In this document: positions 1 to 13,700 of the stretch, piece by piece | How positions within the stretch are numbered: position 1 is the first letter of the stretch | Layout: every line of letters begins with the position of its first letter | Source of the DNA: Amblyornis subalaris | Taxonomy: Eukaryota > Chordata > Aves > Passeriformes > Ptilonorhynchidae | Assembly: GCA_018881555.1 (NCBI GenBank) | Contig: JACAXG010000024.1 | Location: forward strand, 7,310,298 to 7,374,297 | Length of the DNA stretch: 64,000 nt | Reading direction: 5' to 3' | Position numbers and translations under genes: made by a program | Notes under the pieces: model-generated | The model's database searches: none | Seen by the model: only the letters and a program-made list of their open reading frames with translations | Told to the model about the DNA's origin: nothing

Positions 1-3000
1 TAGGGGATGAAGGGTTTAAAAATATAGATATATAATGGGTTTACAAATAGTTACTGAAGCGGCCTGTGTTTCTGAGAAGAAAAGTGCAAGTTTTGGAATT
101 GTGAATTTGAAAACGGTAAAGATTTGTTGTAATTTCTGGTCTATGGCTTTCCACAGTAATTTCAATGTCTTTCATTGTTCTGGAACTTGGTTTGTCTATT
201 GATCAAAATGAACACGAAACAGGAGAAAGCCCAGGACAGAGAAGAGAGTAACTGCCTTGTGAAGAGAGTGAGGCCCTTTAAAAGCTGTCTGTTTAATCAA
301 TTATTTTATTCTTCTAATTGATAATAAAGTTTAATCTCTCCAAAATTTGGAATTGATGTGCTTTGAGTTTTTCAGTGATGAAACTTNATACCACCTCTCA
401 CACTGTCATGGTTCTAAGACATTGCACTGAAGGTCCCCTGCAATTTGACATGGAGGTACAGATCAAATAACAAATTCAAATTAGTTATTTCAAACACACC
501 TGGAAAATATTTTGAAAACATAGTGATGCCAATGAATAAAAGACTGTGCTCTGGGACATATATAATGATTGTTGTTACCATCACAGAAATCTCCGCAAGA
601 GAATTTACTGCACACTGAAAGAGGCAGTGAAGGAAAGAGCAGGCTTTGAAGATCATCTCAATGCAGTTTACGAGACATTCTGCTTATCAGGTGAAATACA
701 TTTTACAGAGAAGCTGCATACTCTCCAGGTTTTTTCTGTGGAGACAAGTCTCCAGTGAAAAGCTTACAAAACCAGAAGTTTGAAGTACAGAATGGCAACA
801 ATGCTTGGGGCTGATCAGGGCTGCATCCACCTAGCCTAGCACTCTTTCTTTACTACTGAATGGTTTCTGACAAAAGATTGAACCCAACTGTTTTATTTAA
901 CAGAGGAAGGATAGCAAAGATGATTTTTTAAATCTCTTCTACAGAAAGAAAAAAATCTGCTCTTGCTTAGATCTGTGGAACAGGGGCATGTCATGGGACC
1001 ACCTTTGGGAAAGCAAAGGCTAAGGGGGCAGTTTCCTTCCTTGTGCTGGGCTGGTTTTGGTCCTTTAAGAAGCACCATGAATGAGCTGGAGGTAGCCTGC
1101 ACATATTTTCAGGTGACTGTAACTGCTGCTTGCTAAATACCCTTGCACATGCCTTTGGCCTGTGGATGCAGAACCATAGGCTCATTTAATGTGTCTCCCT
1201 GTGGAGATGAGGAGTTGGGAGAGAATAGCTGAAGTGAGGTTCTCTGATGTCACTGCCCTGTGTGGCTTAGTCAAATAACATCTTATATTAATGAATTAAG
1301 TTCTTGTTTTTTCTTAGGTATGTTTGAGCCTTGCTCAGAAAATCATCATAAATATATGTAAGTATTCATGAAAAGAGCATACATTTGGACCTGAAATGAT
1401 TGTTCTACTTGTGTTAGTTTGTATGACTATTCACTGGATTCACTGGGAAAGATCCAACCCAATAAAATTTTACATTCCTTGTATTTTTACACAAGGTAGT
1501 AATACTGGCTGTGTAGTTACTAAAGAGCTTGAGAGCAAGTTGGAAAAATTAATAGAACTAATCCTATCCATACACACACTGCATGTGTGCCAGGAAACAA
1601 GAAAAGCCTGGTTTCCCAAACATTTTATGTGATGGGAACTTCAGCTGGCCATGTCTTTTCCCCCAGTTCCTTTAGCTCCATGTCCTTTGTTTTCAGCCCT
1701 AGATTGAACATCTTCCAACNCCCTACATTTTGGGACAAAGTAGCTGGTTTGTCCCCATGCTTGTGCTGCCTGCCCAGCTGGCACTCACTTTTGCAGAGAC
1801 CACATCAGCAGGCAAACACTAATTGTAGAAGTAGAAAAAGAATCATCTACTGGTTCAAATTACAGGAAAACCTGCCCTATACGATTCAAAACCTGCATGC
1901 ACTGCACCTAACCATTATTTTTGTCATCATTACTGATAGCTTCTCTATTGGTTTAGCTGCAGCACTTGAATCAATGAATGTTTTCTTTGCGTTTGGGAAA
2001 TTCCATCTTTGTATGTAGCACACTAAAACCTACACGAAATCCTAACTAGATTTTAAATGTCCTGATTTGTGAGAGACACATAAACGTGGTGTAAATTCAA
2101 AGTTCATATTTGCTCTGATTTCTAATTTGTCTTCAGGCAGGTGGTTCGTTTCTTACCGAGCAGAACGAGGGGTTATCGATGGCAGTGAGGAGAGCGATAA
2201 ACACCTGACCTCTAGTGGCAGCTGTCCGGCCTCGGTGGGAAGCAAGCGAGCTGGAAATGCGGGGAAAAAAGGGATGATGGAATAAAATGGAACTGTGAAG
2301 TGGAGCCTGAACTTCCATTACTGCTTTGTTAGTTTTTGTTTAATTATCTTTTCTCCTGAAATCCTAGTTCAGAATCCAGGGTATTTTTGTTCCTGAAACT
2401 TTTCTTCACATTTATTTCTATGTTTAAGGAGNGTGTGCATGGTCTTCCAAAAGAATTACAGCAATATCCTAACAGGTTTTATATCTTCATGTAGAAAGCT
2501 TTTGGTAAGTTTATCGCTTTGGTTGTTTCCCCTCCATGCACAGACCATTCAAGAAGCCCATTTGGGTCCTCATTAGACTTCATTCCTGCTCCTCACTGAC
2601 ACATAACATTTCCCCAGTTGAAAATACATACTTCACTACCAGCACTCTGGACGTCAAAGTTTTCATTCCTATTGGGCTAANAATACAGCAGCTATTCCAT
2701 AAACAAAGGTCATAACCTTTCTAATCAAGTGGTTAACCCAAATATTAAATCTCCTCCATGAGAAACAACGGTCTTGTTTTTAACCCCTAGGATTAAATTT
2801 CAAAGTGCTGGTTTACACAAACTTTCTCCTAAGCAAAAAACCACTATTTGGAAGCTATGGTTAAACCTACTTTTCATTACAGCTTTGTGGGGCCTTCTGA
2901 CCACTGATACAATCTTTTAATGGGACAGTGGCAAAGCTGCAGGAGGACTGGAACAATGGCAGTTTCAAGAGGCCATTATTTTCCAGTTGGAGTTAGAGTA

Positions 3001-6000
3001 ACTCACTCTTATTTCCTGAAGCCAGAGTGAAAATGAACTTNCGTATGACTCAAATAATTCTGTACATTAAAAGCTAGTCAATACAACTACATGAAGAGAT
3101 GATTTCTGACAAAAAACCGCAAACAAACCAAACTGTGCNAATACTTTAGCCCATTTAAATGATCAGATTAATTGGGACATAGTAGGGGTAAATTTGTGTT
3201 TTCCTTATGGCTAACAAGGGCTGATTTGAGAAGAAACTCTACTCTACTTTTTAATTTTAATGTTTCTCATAAAAACATTATATTATCTTAGTTATATCTA
3301 AATATCTTTTTTAGGTTTGAGCCATTTATATGTTTTCTACTTAATTAAAAAAACCNATCTGCTATATTTTTAATCTAGTAGCCTCTGAGAATCTGATTTT
3401 TCTTCTCTCTATTGAGAGTAGTTCAAAATCTCCTTCCTTACCTTCAAGGTGCTTTGGCACAAGCCCAAGATCCCAATGGCTCGTCCTACACAAGATGTCA
3501 AAGTGAATTAACAAAAAAAGATGTGAATTTAAAGTGAATATAACTCGAGCATATATAATTTCTCTGTGGACACTCATTTAGGAGTTAGCTGGCCATAATT
3601 ACCTTAACTTAATTCACGCTCAAAGTGAATTAAACTGAAGTGAACTAATGGTTTATCAACATAGGAGAGACGCTGTACAATGAGCTCGGTGTGAATTCAC
3701 AATTCATCGTCTGCTGTGCTCTGACTTCCCTTGTGGAAATGCAACGTGCCTCAAGGTGCCTTTGTATGAGGTAACTTAATTTTTTTAGGGGGAAAAAAAG
3801 GCGATATATGNAAGTGTGGGCTGATTGATAGCAGGTGCAGAAGTGATTGGATTTCAGTGGTGCTGCGCTAGGAAAAAGGTCAGCATACATCATCTGTGCA
3901 GTTGAAGTTTCTGTGCCACTTTGTGACCACAATGGCACCTTCTATGCTATAGGGTCTGTTCTGGAGAAAGCCAAATAGCATTTCTGATGTTTCCATAGCA
4001 GGGGAACAGGCCAATTAGTACCAAGTACCTGGTGTACCANTGACTCACGTTTTTATTCACTATTCAGTAAATCACCGTGGCGAACTGCAGAGAACCCTTA
4101 ACCATTTCTGAATGAAAACATCCAAAAGCAGTTACATACTATAAATTTACACTGTTACCCAGCTTGGTTTAACTTTACTGAGCATCTCAGCATTAATTTC
4201 CCCCTAAATGATTTCCCACCTTTCTTTATTCACTAGATTTAACAGCATTTTCTGTTAGCATAAGCAAAGCAATAAGAAATATGGAGAAATAGCCTTACTT
4301 GTAGTACTCCTTTAAATCTAACCAGCATCGTCAGGCAGTCTCTGACATTATTATCCAGTTAGGAAAACATCCCCGGCCCCATTCATTCAGCCGTTCCTGC
4401 TCATTTTTCCAGGCACAGAACGTTTGTGCCGTAGCAGGCCTTGTCAGATTTGGAGCCCTTCCAGTACCTGATGAGCATATTAACAGTGCTCCCATTCATG
4501 GCCCAGAGCCTGCCAGTTCTATCTAATTTTAGTGAAGTTGCTATTTATAGCTGGATGGCTGCGCTTGCTCTGGTGAAAGCCTCGCCACTGCTGGGCGGGG
4601 GGGAATATATATTTTCGTGCTGTTTTAGTTGGCACATGGAAAGTTCATGGCTGTAATTTACCCAAGTCCAAAATACTCTGCCATCCTCCCCAAGGAACAG
4701 TGATGCTCCACGTGAGGATTTGCACTAGGAACACTGTGGCACTGTTGGCTGTCTGGTTCTCGTCCAGCCACACGCTGGCTGTGTCAAGGCACAGGTGACC
4801 CAGAAGTCAGACGACAGTACAAAATCATAGTCTTTGCTAAATTATGATATGCAGAAATGTATACAGTACAAAGGCTAGGGCAGAGGGGGAGAATGTAGAG
4901 CCAAATCTCTCTGTGCTGTAACACCTGTAATAGAGGTCGACTGAAGTGATTTCCTTTTGCCTTGTTTCCAAAGAGCACATTAATAACAGTAGTAATAATA
5001 CCTACCTCTGCACCACAGTATTTTGTGAGAATTTATTCACTAGCTTTGCAAGTAGTGTTAAATCCCAAGAAAAGTTATGGGGAAGAGATTCTCCAAGGTA
5101 GACTTGGTAGCCAAATTTACATATATAGGCTGTTATGTCTTCAGNATTTCATTAATGTACCAAGAACTGACACTACACTATACATACATGTTTGTGTGTG
5201 TGTGTAACATTGAGAGAGCTGAGAGGAAATCAGCATTACAGTTCATTTGTTCTTGCAGCAAAACAGCCGCATAAATGTGAGAACTCCAAAACTATTTCGT
5301 TTTGAAACAGAGTGTTCAAATCATAGTCTGGTGCTGTAAAGTTGTATAATGACCCTTGGGAAAATGTATGTTGATCTCTTCCCATTAAGAAGATACTTCA
5401 TTATGTGTTTTAGTAATTGATAATTTGTTCCTAGTTTTATTAGTGTGACAGGATGGTGGTTGAAAAATTACATTCCCTTTTTGTAAATCGAAATTGGGGT
5501 TCAGCTCATTTTAGATTTTCAAAACAAATCCTGACCTTGATAGAGGAAGGTTTGAGTCACAGAGTTTCAGTCAGATTGTAGCATTTAGGGTTCAAAACAC
5601 CCAAAGCTGATAGTGTCTACTCTTGCTTTGTCTCTGTATAGTTCTCTGGTATGGGTAATATCTATCTCCCAGATTTGTAAGAGGTGCTTGCAGAGGTTGT
5701 TTACTGCCTTTCTGATGTTGTAACTTGCGTACATAGAATACATGTTCTGCTCATCCCTCAGTCTTGCTCCAATAGACAGGAAGACTTAGAAGTGGGAACA
5801 GATACAACTATGAGAGTAAAGAAATAATCTTTGTACTCATCAATCTTAATTGCATTCTGATTACTAGTTAATTTGTATATCACAACAAGAAAGGGACATT
5901 GAACCAGCAGAGATTCTGGTTCAGCTGAAATTCATATTCAGCCTGGCTGGGATACTGCCGAGGCAGAGCTGAACTGGAACTCAACCAGAAAAGTTGAAGA

Positions 6001-9000
6001 AAGAAATAATGGCATAATTCTGTGGCTAATGTGGCTCACAGGACAAAAAGTATTCTTTTCTCTATTAATTTGTAGCTGACTGCTGCACATGATAAAGCCC
6101 ATGCCCTCTGATACAGAGGCCATGGGCTGGCAGGGGACTGTCATTTCTCTGACATGCAGAGCCAGAAGTGTGTTTTAGCTGCACAGTTATATCAGTAAGT
6201 GTGTGTCTCCCTCCCTCCTCCGCCAGCTGAAAACAGATGTCCCAGAAAAGCGAGCGGTTCAGACGTTATTGAGGATACAATCTGCACTGCTGCCTAATGA
6301 GAATTACAGGTAAAGCTCTAACACAGCTTTGAAAGGGCCCTAGATTAACAAATATTTATATTGGTATGAGCACAATTTGTGGTCAATGAGGATGTGCCTT
6401 GTGTGTTACTGGCAGGGTGACACTGAGCAAGCCTTGCAGCTGCAGGAGTATTTGGTTCTTTTTTAGGGGATGTACGAAGAGAGGCGACGCAGGGATGACA
6501 CGAGTCCAGAGGGGTTCGAGCTTTCTGTCCCCAGCAGACCCAAACACCTGCATGGTGGGCAAAGCACACACACGTGTCCCACTGGAAGACACAGCCATGA
6601 TGACATCTCACCTCAAAACACAAAATGGGACAAGGGTAGGCAGCCCTTCTGCCAGGTGCCCACACCACAGGTTTTCCCTTAGGGACTCTGGCAAAGGAGC
6701 CATCCCCTGACAGACTGATTTCCTAATGCTTTGCTTTAGCCCTTCTGAGAACCTCCTCCAAGCATAGCATTTCATAAAAAAACCCCTCCACAATTTGAGA
6801 GACTCCTTCTTACTGCACAGCTGTCAAATCTCCCTCTTTGGACTACATCAGCCTTTCTGGGTTGCCTGTCTTGTGTTGCTTTATGGTGTCTGTTACGCAA
6901 ATTAATTATACTCTCCTTATTGTTTGCATTTTACATATCTTTGCAGCCCTCCCAGAAAAAGCTGACACCTTATTGCTCTTCCATAAATTGTACTTTCTCC
7001 CACGTGTTCTTATGACCCATGGAGACATTATACTATTTTTCATTGTTAGATTCAGACCCAATGTGGTTTCTCTCCACAAATGCCTCCAGTGAAACCTAAT
7101 ACATCATCACCTGTTGCTCTGCACCATATAAGGGAGACTAAAAAAATTGTTCGTGGTGACCAGCCACAGAAGCTCCTCCTGCCACCGCCACCTGGTGGGT
7201 TGGGGCTGGGTTTTGCAAGTACAGAAACTCAATGTCTCCATCCTTCTTCTCGGATTTTGTCTGGCATTGGTACTCCTACTCATCCCAGCCATTTTAGAGC
7301 ATTGATGAGTTAAATTAGCGACTGTATGGAATGATTTTGAACTAATTAGCCAGTATAAAATTAGTGCCTTTTCATACATCTGTGGTACTTGAACCATTGG
7401 TGAATTTTCCTTTATGGAGAACATCTGGCTGGTAGCAAGGCAGGGATTACAACTTCAGGGAAGGTTTTTGCCTATTTGCTGAAAGAAGACATTTTCCTCT
7501 ACAGCTATTATTTGCCTTTTTTAGTTATTCTGAGGTAAAGCAATTGCTTTTATCTTTCCTATCCCCACTCCAACTCTTTGAGGTGTATTCTAGTTTATTG
7601 TTCCCAAAGCAGGAGCAGCAAGATCGTTCTTCGGTCTTGACTGATGCTGTGCCCCTCGAAAATTTAGACTTTTATAGTAAAGGCCTTCCACTCTCTCTTA
7701 TGGCAGTCATTCTTGGGGTCTATAAAAAATGACATCTGTATCCAATGTAAAAGAAAATTTGAAATGCGGGATGGATTCGTGGCTCCATGTCAAGGAAACT
7801 TGACAGCTTTTAATTTCCTTTTGCGAGTTCCTTGCTGCTGCATTTTCTCTCTGTCAGTATGAGCCAAAGTTGTCGAGTTTTTTGTTCTTCAATTCTGCTT
7901 AGGACATTTTCTGATCAGTGGCAGCCAGTGGCCAGTGGCTTTATCTATCCATCTCATACTTCTTACGAGGCTGGGCTTCCTAATTTGCCCAGACACTGTA
8001 GCTGCCCCAGAGGTTTTATCTCCTCAAGTCTGTATCACCTGTAATCACTTCTTGGGAAGCCACTTGATGTTAATTTTAATATTTTTAGAAAATNTCCAGC
8101 TCTCATTTAAGACTATTTTGGTCTTTTTGATTTTTGTGAGACTGTCAGAGTTTAATTTCTTTAGCTGCAGCAAACAGCTTTCAAAATCTTGCCTATTATT
8201 TCCACTGGAGAGACTGACAGATACCACCTGTACTTTCTCTTTTTAGACAAGGAGAACATCAGTTCTGTAACATTTTTCCCAACCAAACTTGTTATGCATT
8301 TTTTCCACGAGCATCTCACTGNGGCTTTTAAGATTTCATGCTGTGTAATTCATTTGTGAATAAACCCTTCCCCTGAAAATTTAAAATTAAACCAAGTAGC
8401 TAAACTACTCACATCAAGGCCAACACNAATTAGCCTCCACTGGGGACTGAAGGAAGTAGTTTTGTAACTCAGATTTTGGGGGGAAAGGAGCACAAAGTTG
8501 AAACAGAAATATTTTAAAGTGCCAAAAGGGAAAGTAACTTATTTCAAAGAGCAGCTTTATATTAAGTCAGTGACACTTGATGCAAAAGAATTGAAACTTT
8601 GTATAAAGGCACTATTGTACATGGAAAATTTGTTAAATAAGTAGGGAGGGAGGAAGGAAGATGTTAAGACAGAATCATATTGGGGGTTTGCAAGCCATTA
8701 ACTAATGTTTCAATGCTGTTCTTTATTGTTTCTACTACTTTTTAAGGGACTTTCTTAAATAGAATTTCCCCCGTATTTTAGATGTCTCCATTTCTGCCTT
8801 CTGCCAGGGAGCTTCCTGTGCATCTCCCAGAAGCTCAGACAAGTCTGGCAGCTGAAGCTCTAACCCAGATTCCCAATGTCTGGAAGCTGAAGTGTTTGTT
8901 TTATAGTTTGGATGCATCTGTAGATATAATACTTCCACATACATCCCTGCTGCGATCATGGATGCCCCAGCCTGATCATTCTCCAGCCTCTCTTCAGATC

Positions 9001-10309
9001 CAGTTTATTTCAACTTGATGTGTTATATTAATCTAGTATTTCATTTTTCATTCTTGCCATCTTTAATACACATGCTGACACTTCTGACAGTGCTGAAACA
9101 CGATCTTCCTCGCAGCTTCCCTGTGTTTCTCCCAGGTCCTCCCTGACAGTTCCCCTGTAGTTCCATCTCCAGTGGACGTTTACACCTGCAAGTCAGTAGT
9201 AGTGCTTCTAAAACCTCTTTTCCCCTGACTCATTTTTCCATGACTCCCTCTTGGACATGAGGAACTCGAAAGCTTCNACAGCTGCTGAATATTGAATTGC
9301 AGAAAACCCTTCTGCTTGGTGTGCAGAATCTCACGAGTTCAGATACTGCTTGAGACAAACTCTCCCTTTGAAGGCCAATTCAAGAGGAGTTATTTTGAGC
9401 CAATGTATACTCCATTCACTAGATGACATCCTGCTGAGCAGGAGGAATTTGTGTGTTGAAAAACTCAAATCAGATCGATCAGGCTCAGCTTCAGACCCTC
9501 TCCGGTATCAGATTTCTAACTCCTTACTAAGCCAACTTCTTCCACTACAGGTTCATTTTGCTCCCAGCTCAACTGATTATTTTTCCAACCGGATCATGTT
9601 GCACATATGCAGTCCCAGTTGTATTTTCATCACCTGTTGAATCATACTCCGTGTCATCCCTTCCTCCCGCTTCTAATTTTCTATTTTCAAGATTCCCTCC
9701 TCCTTTAGGACAGAATGCACAAGTATCATCACAAGGCTTTTATCCTTATCTTGGCTGGCAGCACTTTTAGCTCATTAAACTTCTGATTTAGTATCAGGCT
9801 GGACACAGTTCAGCATTCAGGGCATTAATTACAAACACCAATCCATTAGTGCATATCCAGACCTCACTCTGCTTTTCAGGGACTCCTGTTACGTAGTTAG
9901 TCTATGTTAGGTAATGNGAACTTAAAATAGATAAATTAATAAATACTTTAGCACACTGACTCTATCATTCNATCAGAAGGACTGTAAGAAGAAACAGGTA
10001 GTATTTTCTCTCCAAAATTTCCATTAAATTTTGTCTTTTACAGAATATTACTGTGCTTGGAATATTGTTATTTCTTATATGATTTGAACTTATTTCTCCT
10101 TGCTTTCCTCTCCTTTGTTTTTTTTTTTTTTAAGTCTCAACTTTGTATTAGTACCTTGCAATAGGAGAGAGTTAATCTCTGGTTCTGAACTTGTTTTGCT
10201 ACTGAAAGAAATTAATTCTGTATATTAAAACTGAATTTTAGATTATTTAATTCTTTTATTCCAGTGTCTGCATGAACATATTGATCAGGCCATCAGCTAC
10301 TCAGGACTC
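1..10309. other. Gene-free AT-rich stretch
   Basis: No coding exon, RNA gene or recognisable transposon was found in this stretch. All open frames are short, lack resemblance to any family I know, and overlap each other on both strands as expected by chance. Minor low-complexity items are a short TG run at 5193-5205 and a T run near 10120-10131. By analogy with the human let-7b host locus this could be intron or the 3' flank of the minus-strand host transcript, but nothing in the sequence itself shows this. Unannotated exons of a non-coding RNA cannot be excluded by eye. Confidence 0.6.
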
Positions 10310-10775
10310 CTTAGACTGCACCTGGAATTTAATGCCCACTTTTGGCTCCCCAGCTCAAGAAAATGAAAGACACTGGAAGACACTGAAGAACTGGAGAGGG
10401 TCCACTGGAGGGCCACCAAGATGATTAGGGAGTTGGAGAACCTGACATATGAAGAAGGGCTAAATGAAGTGAGTTTCTTTAGACCAGAGAAGGAAAGGCC
10501 CAGGATGGGTCTACTCAGTGTCTCTAAGAGCCAAAGAAGGTGGTTCTAGAGGACATGGAGATACTCTTTTCAACAGGATTCTCTGTTCCAGGACAGAAGG
10601 CTGTGGGCACAAGATGTTTTAGGGAAAATTCCTTCTGGATATAGGAAAAAATTAATTATTCAGCCAGAGAATAACTGAGCACTGCAATAGGCCTCCCAGA
10701 GAAGTGGTGGGACCTTCCTTAATGGAAATATTCAAGACTTTGCTTGCCAATGCCCTGGATAACCTCATCTAAGGA
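10310..10775 (+). mobile_element. CR1 retrotransposon fragment (LINE), old copy
   Basis: The segment follows the CR1 3' region in order. It has a diverged 'stretch in front of the cutoff' part, then GAGAGGGTCCACTGGAGGGC near 10394 with the following CACCAAGATGATTAGGG, then a decayed 'gaagaagggctaaatgaa' block, then the CCTTCTGGATATAGG and GAGAAGTGGTGGGACC blocks near 10630-10715. The usual CR1 3' end is missing, so the copy is truncated at its 3' side or too decayed there to see. Substitutions and small gaps are more frequent than in the copy at 16517-17019, which suggests an older insertion. It cannot encode protein. Confidence 0.85.
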
Positions 10776-13700
10776 AGCAGAGGCAAGTTCAGGCTGCAGC
10801 ATGCAATGCTAGCATAGACTTAGGGCACAAATCAACAAGAGGCTGCATTTCATTAAATGTTTACAGAAGAGCTTGTCAAGCATTGCTAGCATGAGCAGAG
10901 CTTGTCTGGTGCTAAAGCATCAGCAAGACATTTCCTCAAAGTCACCAAGCCAAAATATCATCTATTGCACTGGTGCTGCCATACCCATGAACTGCCAAAC
11001 ATAATTCCTCCTAAAATTCCAGTGATGCCTGGCTAAATTCAGAGCACAGAAAATGTTGCTGAGTCTCTTAAATGAGGCAAATAACTCAAAGCTTAAAACT
11101 GATCAGAAATTTTTGTTANTCCTTTATCAGCAGTGTGACCTGTCTTTGGGTGCACAGGAAAAAAAAGGCTGTGTTCTCCTGGAAGTGTGAGGCATAAAGC
11201 TACTGCAAGTGTAAAAGGCTTAGTCTCCTTACTCATCCTGTCACTGGCTGTTCTTACAACATATCCTGGCCCTGCTAAATAGAAAAGTTTGTTTTTCTGC
11301 CCTTAAGCTTGCTGGAGCCTGGGCAGAGAAGCACGCAGGATGATCCCTGTTCTACAGGTAGAGACATCATGTGCCTCTTTCTATGCTGGTGCAGTGTTTT
11401 GACCTTTTCTTCATTTAAATATGCATTACACAGGCCAGCAAGAAGTGCNATACAGTTTAGGCTGTGACTTTATACTTTCATTCTACCATAAAATCTGCNT
11501 TTTGTGTCCCACTGGAATGGTCGTAATTGAGTGCACAGATCAAGTGCACAGGCGAGAGGCTCCTGACAGGAGAAGCAGAATCTGAGGAAAATCGTGACTG
11601 TTGCACAAGCTAAGTGTGNTACAAAGGCAGGGAAACACTATGCAGAAATCACTAACTAGCAAACTAACTGATTTCCCCTAGCAAAGCCTGCTGTCAACTC
11701 AGGCTGCTTTCACTGGAAGTCCAACCCTGGCCAAAATGGGGGACCCACACACAAACACAAGAGCTCTGAGATTTATCTCCACTACAGTCTTCTCAAGCCA
11801 AGTCAGCCCTGCAAAGAAAACATATCAAAGAGAAAACCAGCTAAAGGACAGAAAGTGTAGCACTGTGACAGCTTCTTGCCAAAACTCTTTCAACCCAGTG
11901 CTCCCNCCATTGAAAAAAAAAAACGCCTTTTGCAACTGTTAAATATAACTGAAAAAGTCCTTTCAAAAAATTAGGCTCTGTCCTTCCCGGAATCCATCCT
12001 GAGACAGGAGTGGTACATACACTGTGCTCAACCACATACACCTCTCACTCTTCTGGCTTGTTGAGGTACCAAAAATCCACGACACCTTCCACAGAAACCA
12101 TCTCCACTGGTTAATCGTAACAGCCTGGGGAAAACATCTCTTTCTGACCACTTTGCATCTGCCTCTCCCTAGGTCTGTTACTGCATGAGGCAGGATTCCT
12201 GCTCACCTTTTCCACATCATCAATAATGAAAGATTAAGCTGAGGACAACCACTTGGCAAAAACACAGGAACTCCTGATGAGGGGAGTCATCAAAACAGCA
12301 GTGAGAAAAAAAGGAGCATGTTCATATTGTACCTGGTCTTGCCATATGTCACNTCATCAGTGATACATCTTATTCAAAATACACAAGAACAGACTGATTT
12401 AGATGTTACACTTAAACATGTGCTCTAGTGTTAANGTTTCCAAAAGCTCTTGCTTTTGGAATCATTATAAATAGTACATACTGTGAGGATATAAGCACGA
12501 GAAATTCAGTAACCAGTTGAAAAATAGAGAGCTGGGGAACACAAGAAGCCCAAGGCTTCTGGGAAGGCACACATCTCCGCTTTCAGCAAAGTGACATCAC
12601 TCACTCTTCTTTGCATGCCACTTTGGAGGAGACCAAGAATCTCAGGATAAGACCCACAGCTGCGACCTTCTCAGGAAAAATCCACGCTTTTTAGGAACTG
12701 CACCTGGGAAAGAAATGGCAGCAGCANTGGGTGACTGACAGAGTAACAAACCTCCTGCAAATAATTTCCAGCAACTAGTTAATTTGTTTTAACCATATTC
12801 TGTGTTGAAAACTAAAGGGGTGCTGCTGACTTAATAAATGTGAGTCGCCTCTAAACTCAGTTAAGAGGAGGCACTTTTGTGGTGACTGTCAGTGCTGATG
12901 TCTATCTTACATCTCATAAGAGTCCAGACTTCTTAAAAAAAGGTGCTTCAGATGTGGATTCGTGGCCTGTGAAATTCCCAAAGAACATCTAGGGACCAGC
13001 CTGGTTTAACTTTACTTGCTCTAGAAAGAGCTTACAGTGTGACCAGCAACAAGCAGCTGGAGAACTAGAGAGGATGTTGCTCTGGAAGCAGAGAAGAGCA
13101 GGTGAACTATTATATGAACTGTTGTGTGCCTTTCAAAAAGAAATAGAACACCAGCACCACCTCCTCCCCCCCTCCCAATAAACCCATCAAAATCTCCAGG
13201 CCATGGGAACCTTCCTAGAGCCCTAGGCTAGAAGTGAGACAAAATTCTTTCTTCGGATAGAGAAATAAGGGTAATCAATCTGAATGAAAGAGAGCACAGC
13301 AGACCTTGTGTTATTGAGGGAATGATACTGTTGCTGAAGGGGATTACAGCCCTCACCCAGGAAAGAAAAGGCTCCTGTTCTTGGCTTTTGGTTCAAGACC
13401 AGGTTCTTAGCAGCCGGCACTGGCTCAGGAGTCAGNTGTTGGCCATAATTACAGCTTCCCTCCCCCTTGCCAGCTGTTTCACTTTGCAGTTTGAGGCAGT
13501 GTTTAACGCAGGCGTGGTCCTGCAGGTGACTCCCTGCAGCTCTGCCCTTGTGCTCGAGACATCTTGCACCTGCTGCAGGTCTCACATTATCCATCTGCAG
13601 CCTAAGGGCAGGGCTTCTAGTTTTCCTGTGTGCTACAGCTTCGGATGATGAATATATGTGAATAATGCTGCAAAGCAGAATTGCTTACAGCATTACTTTC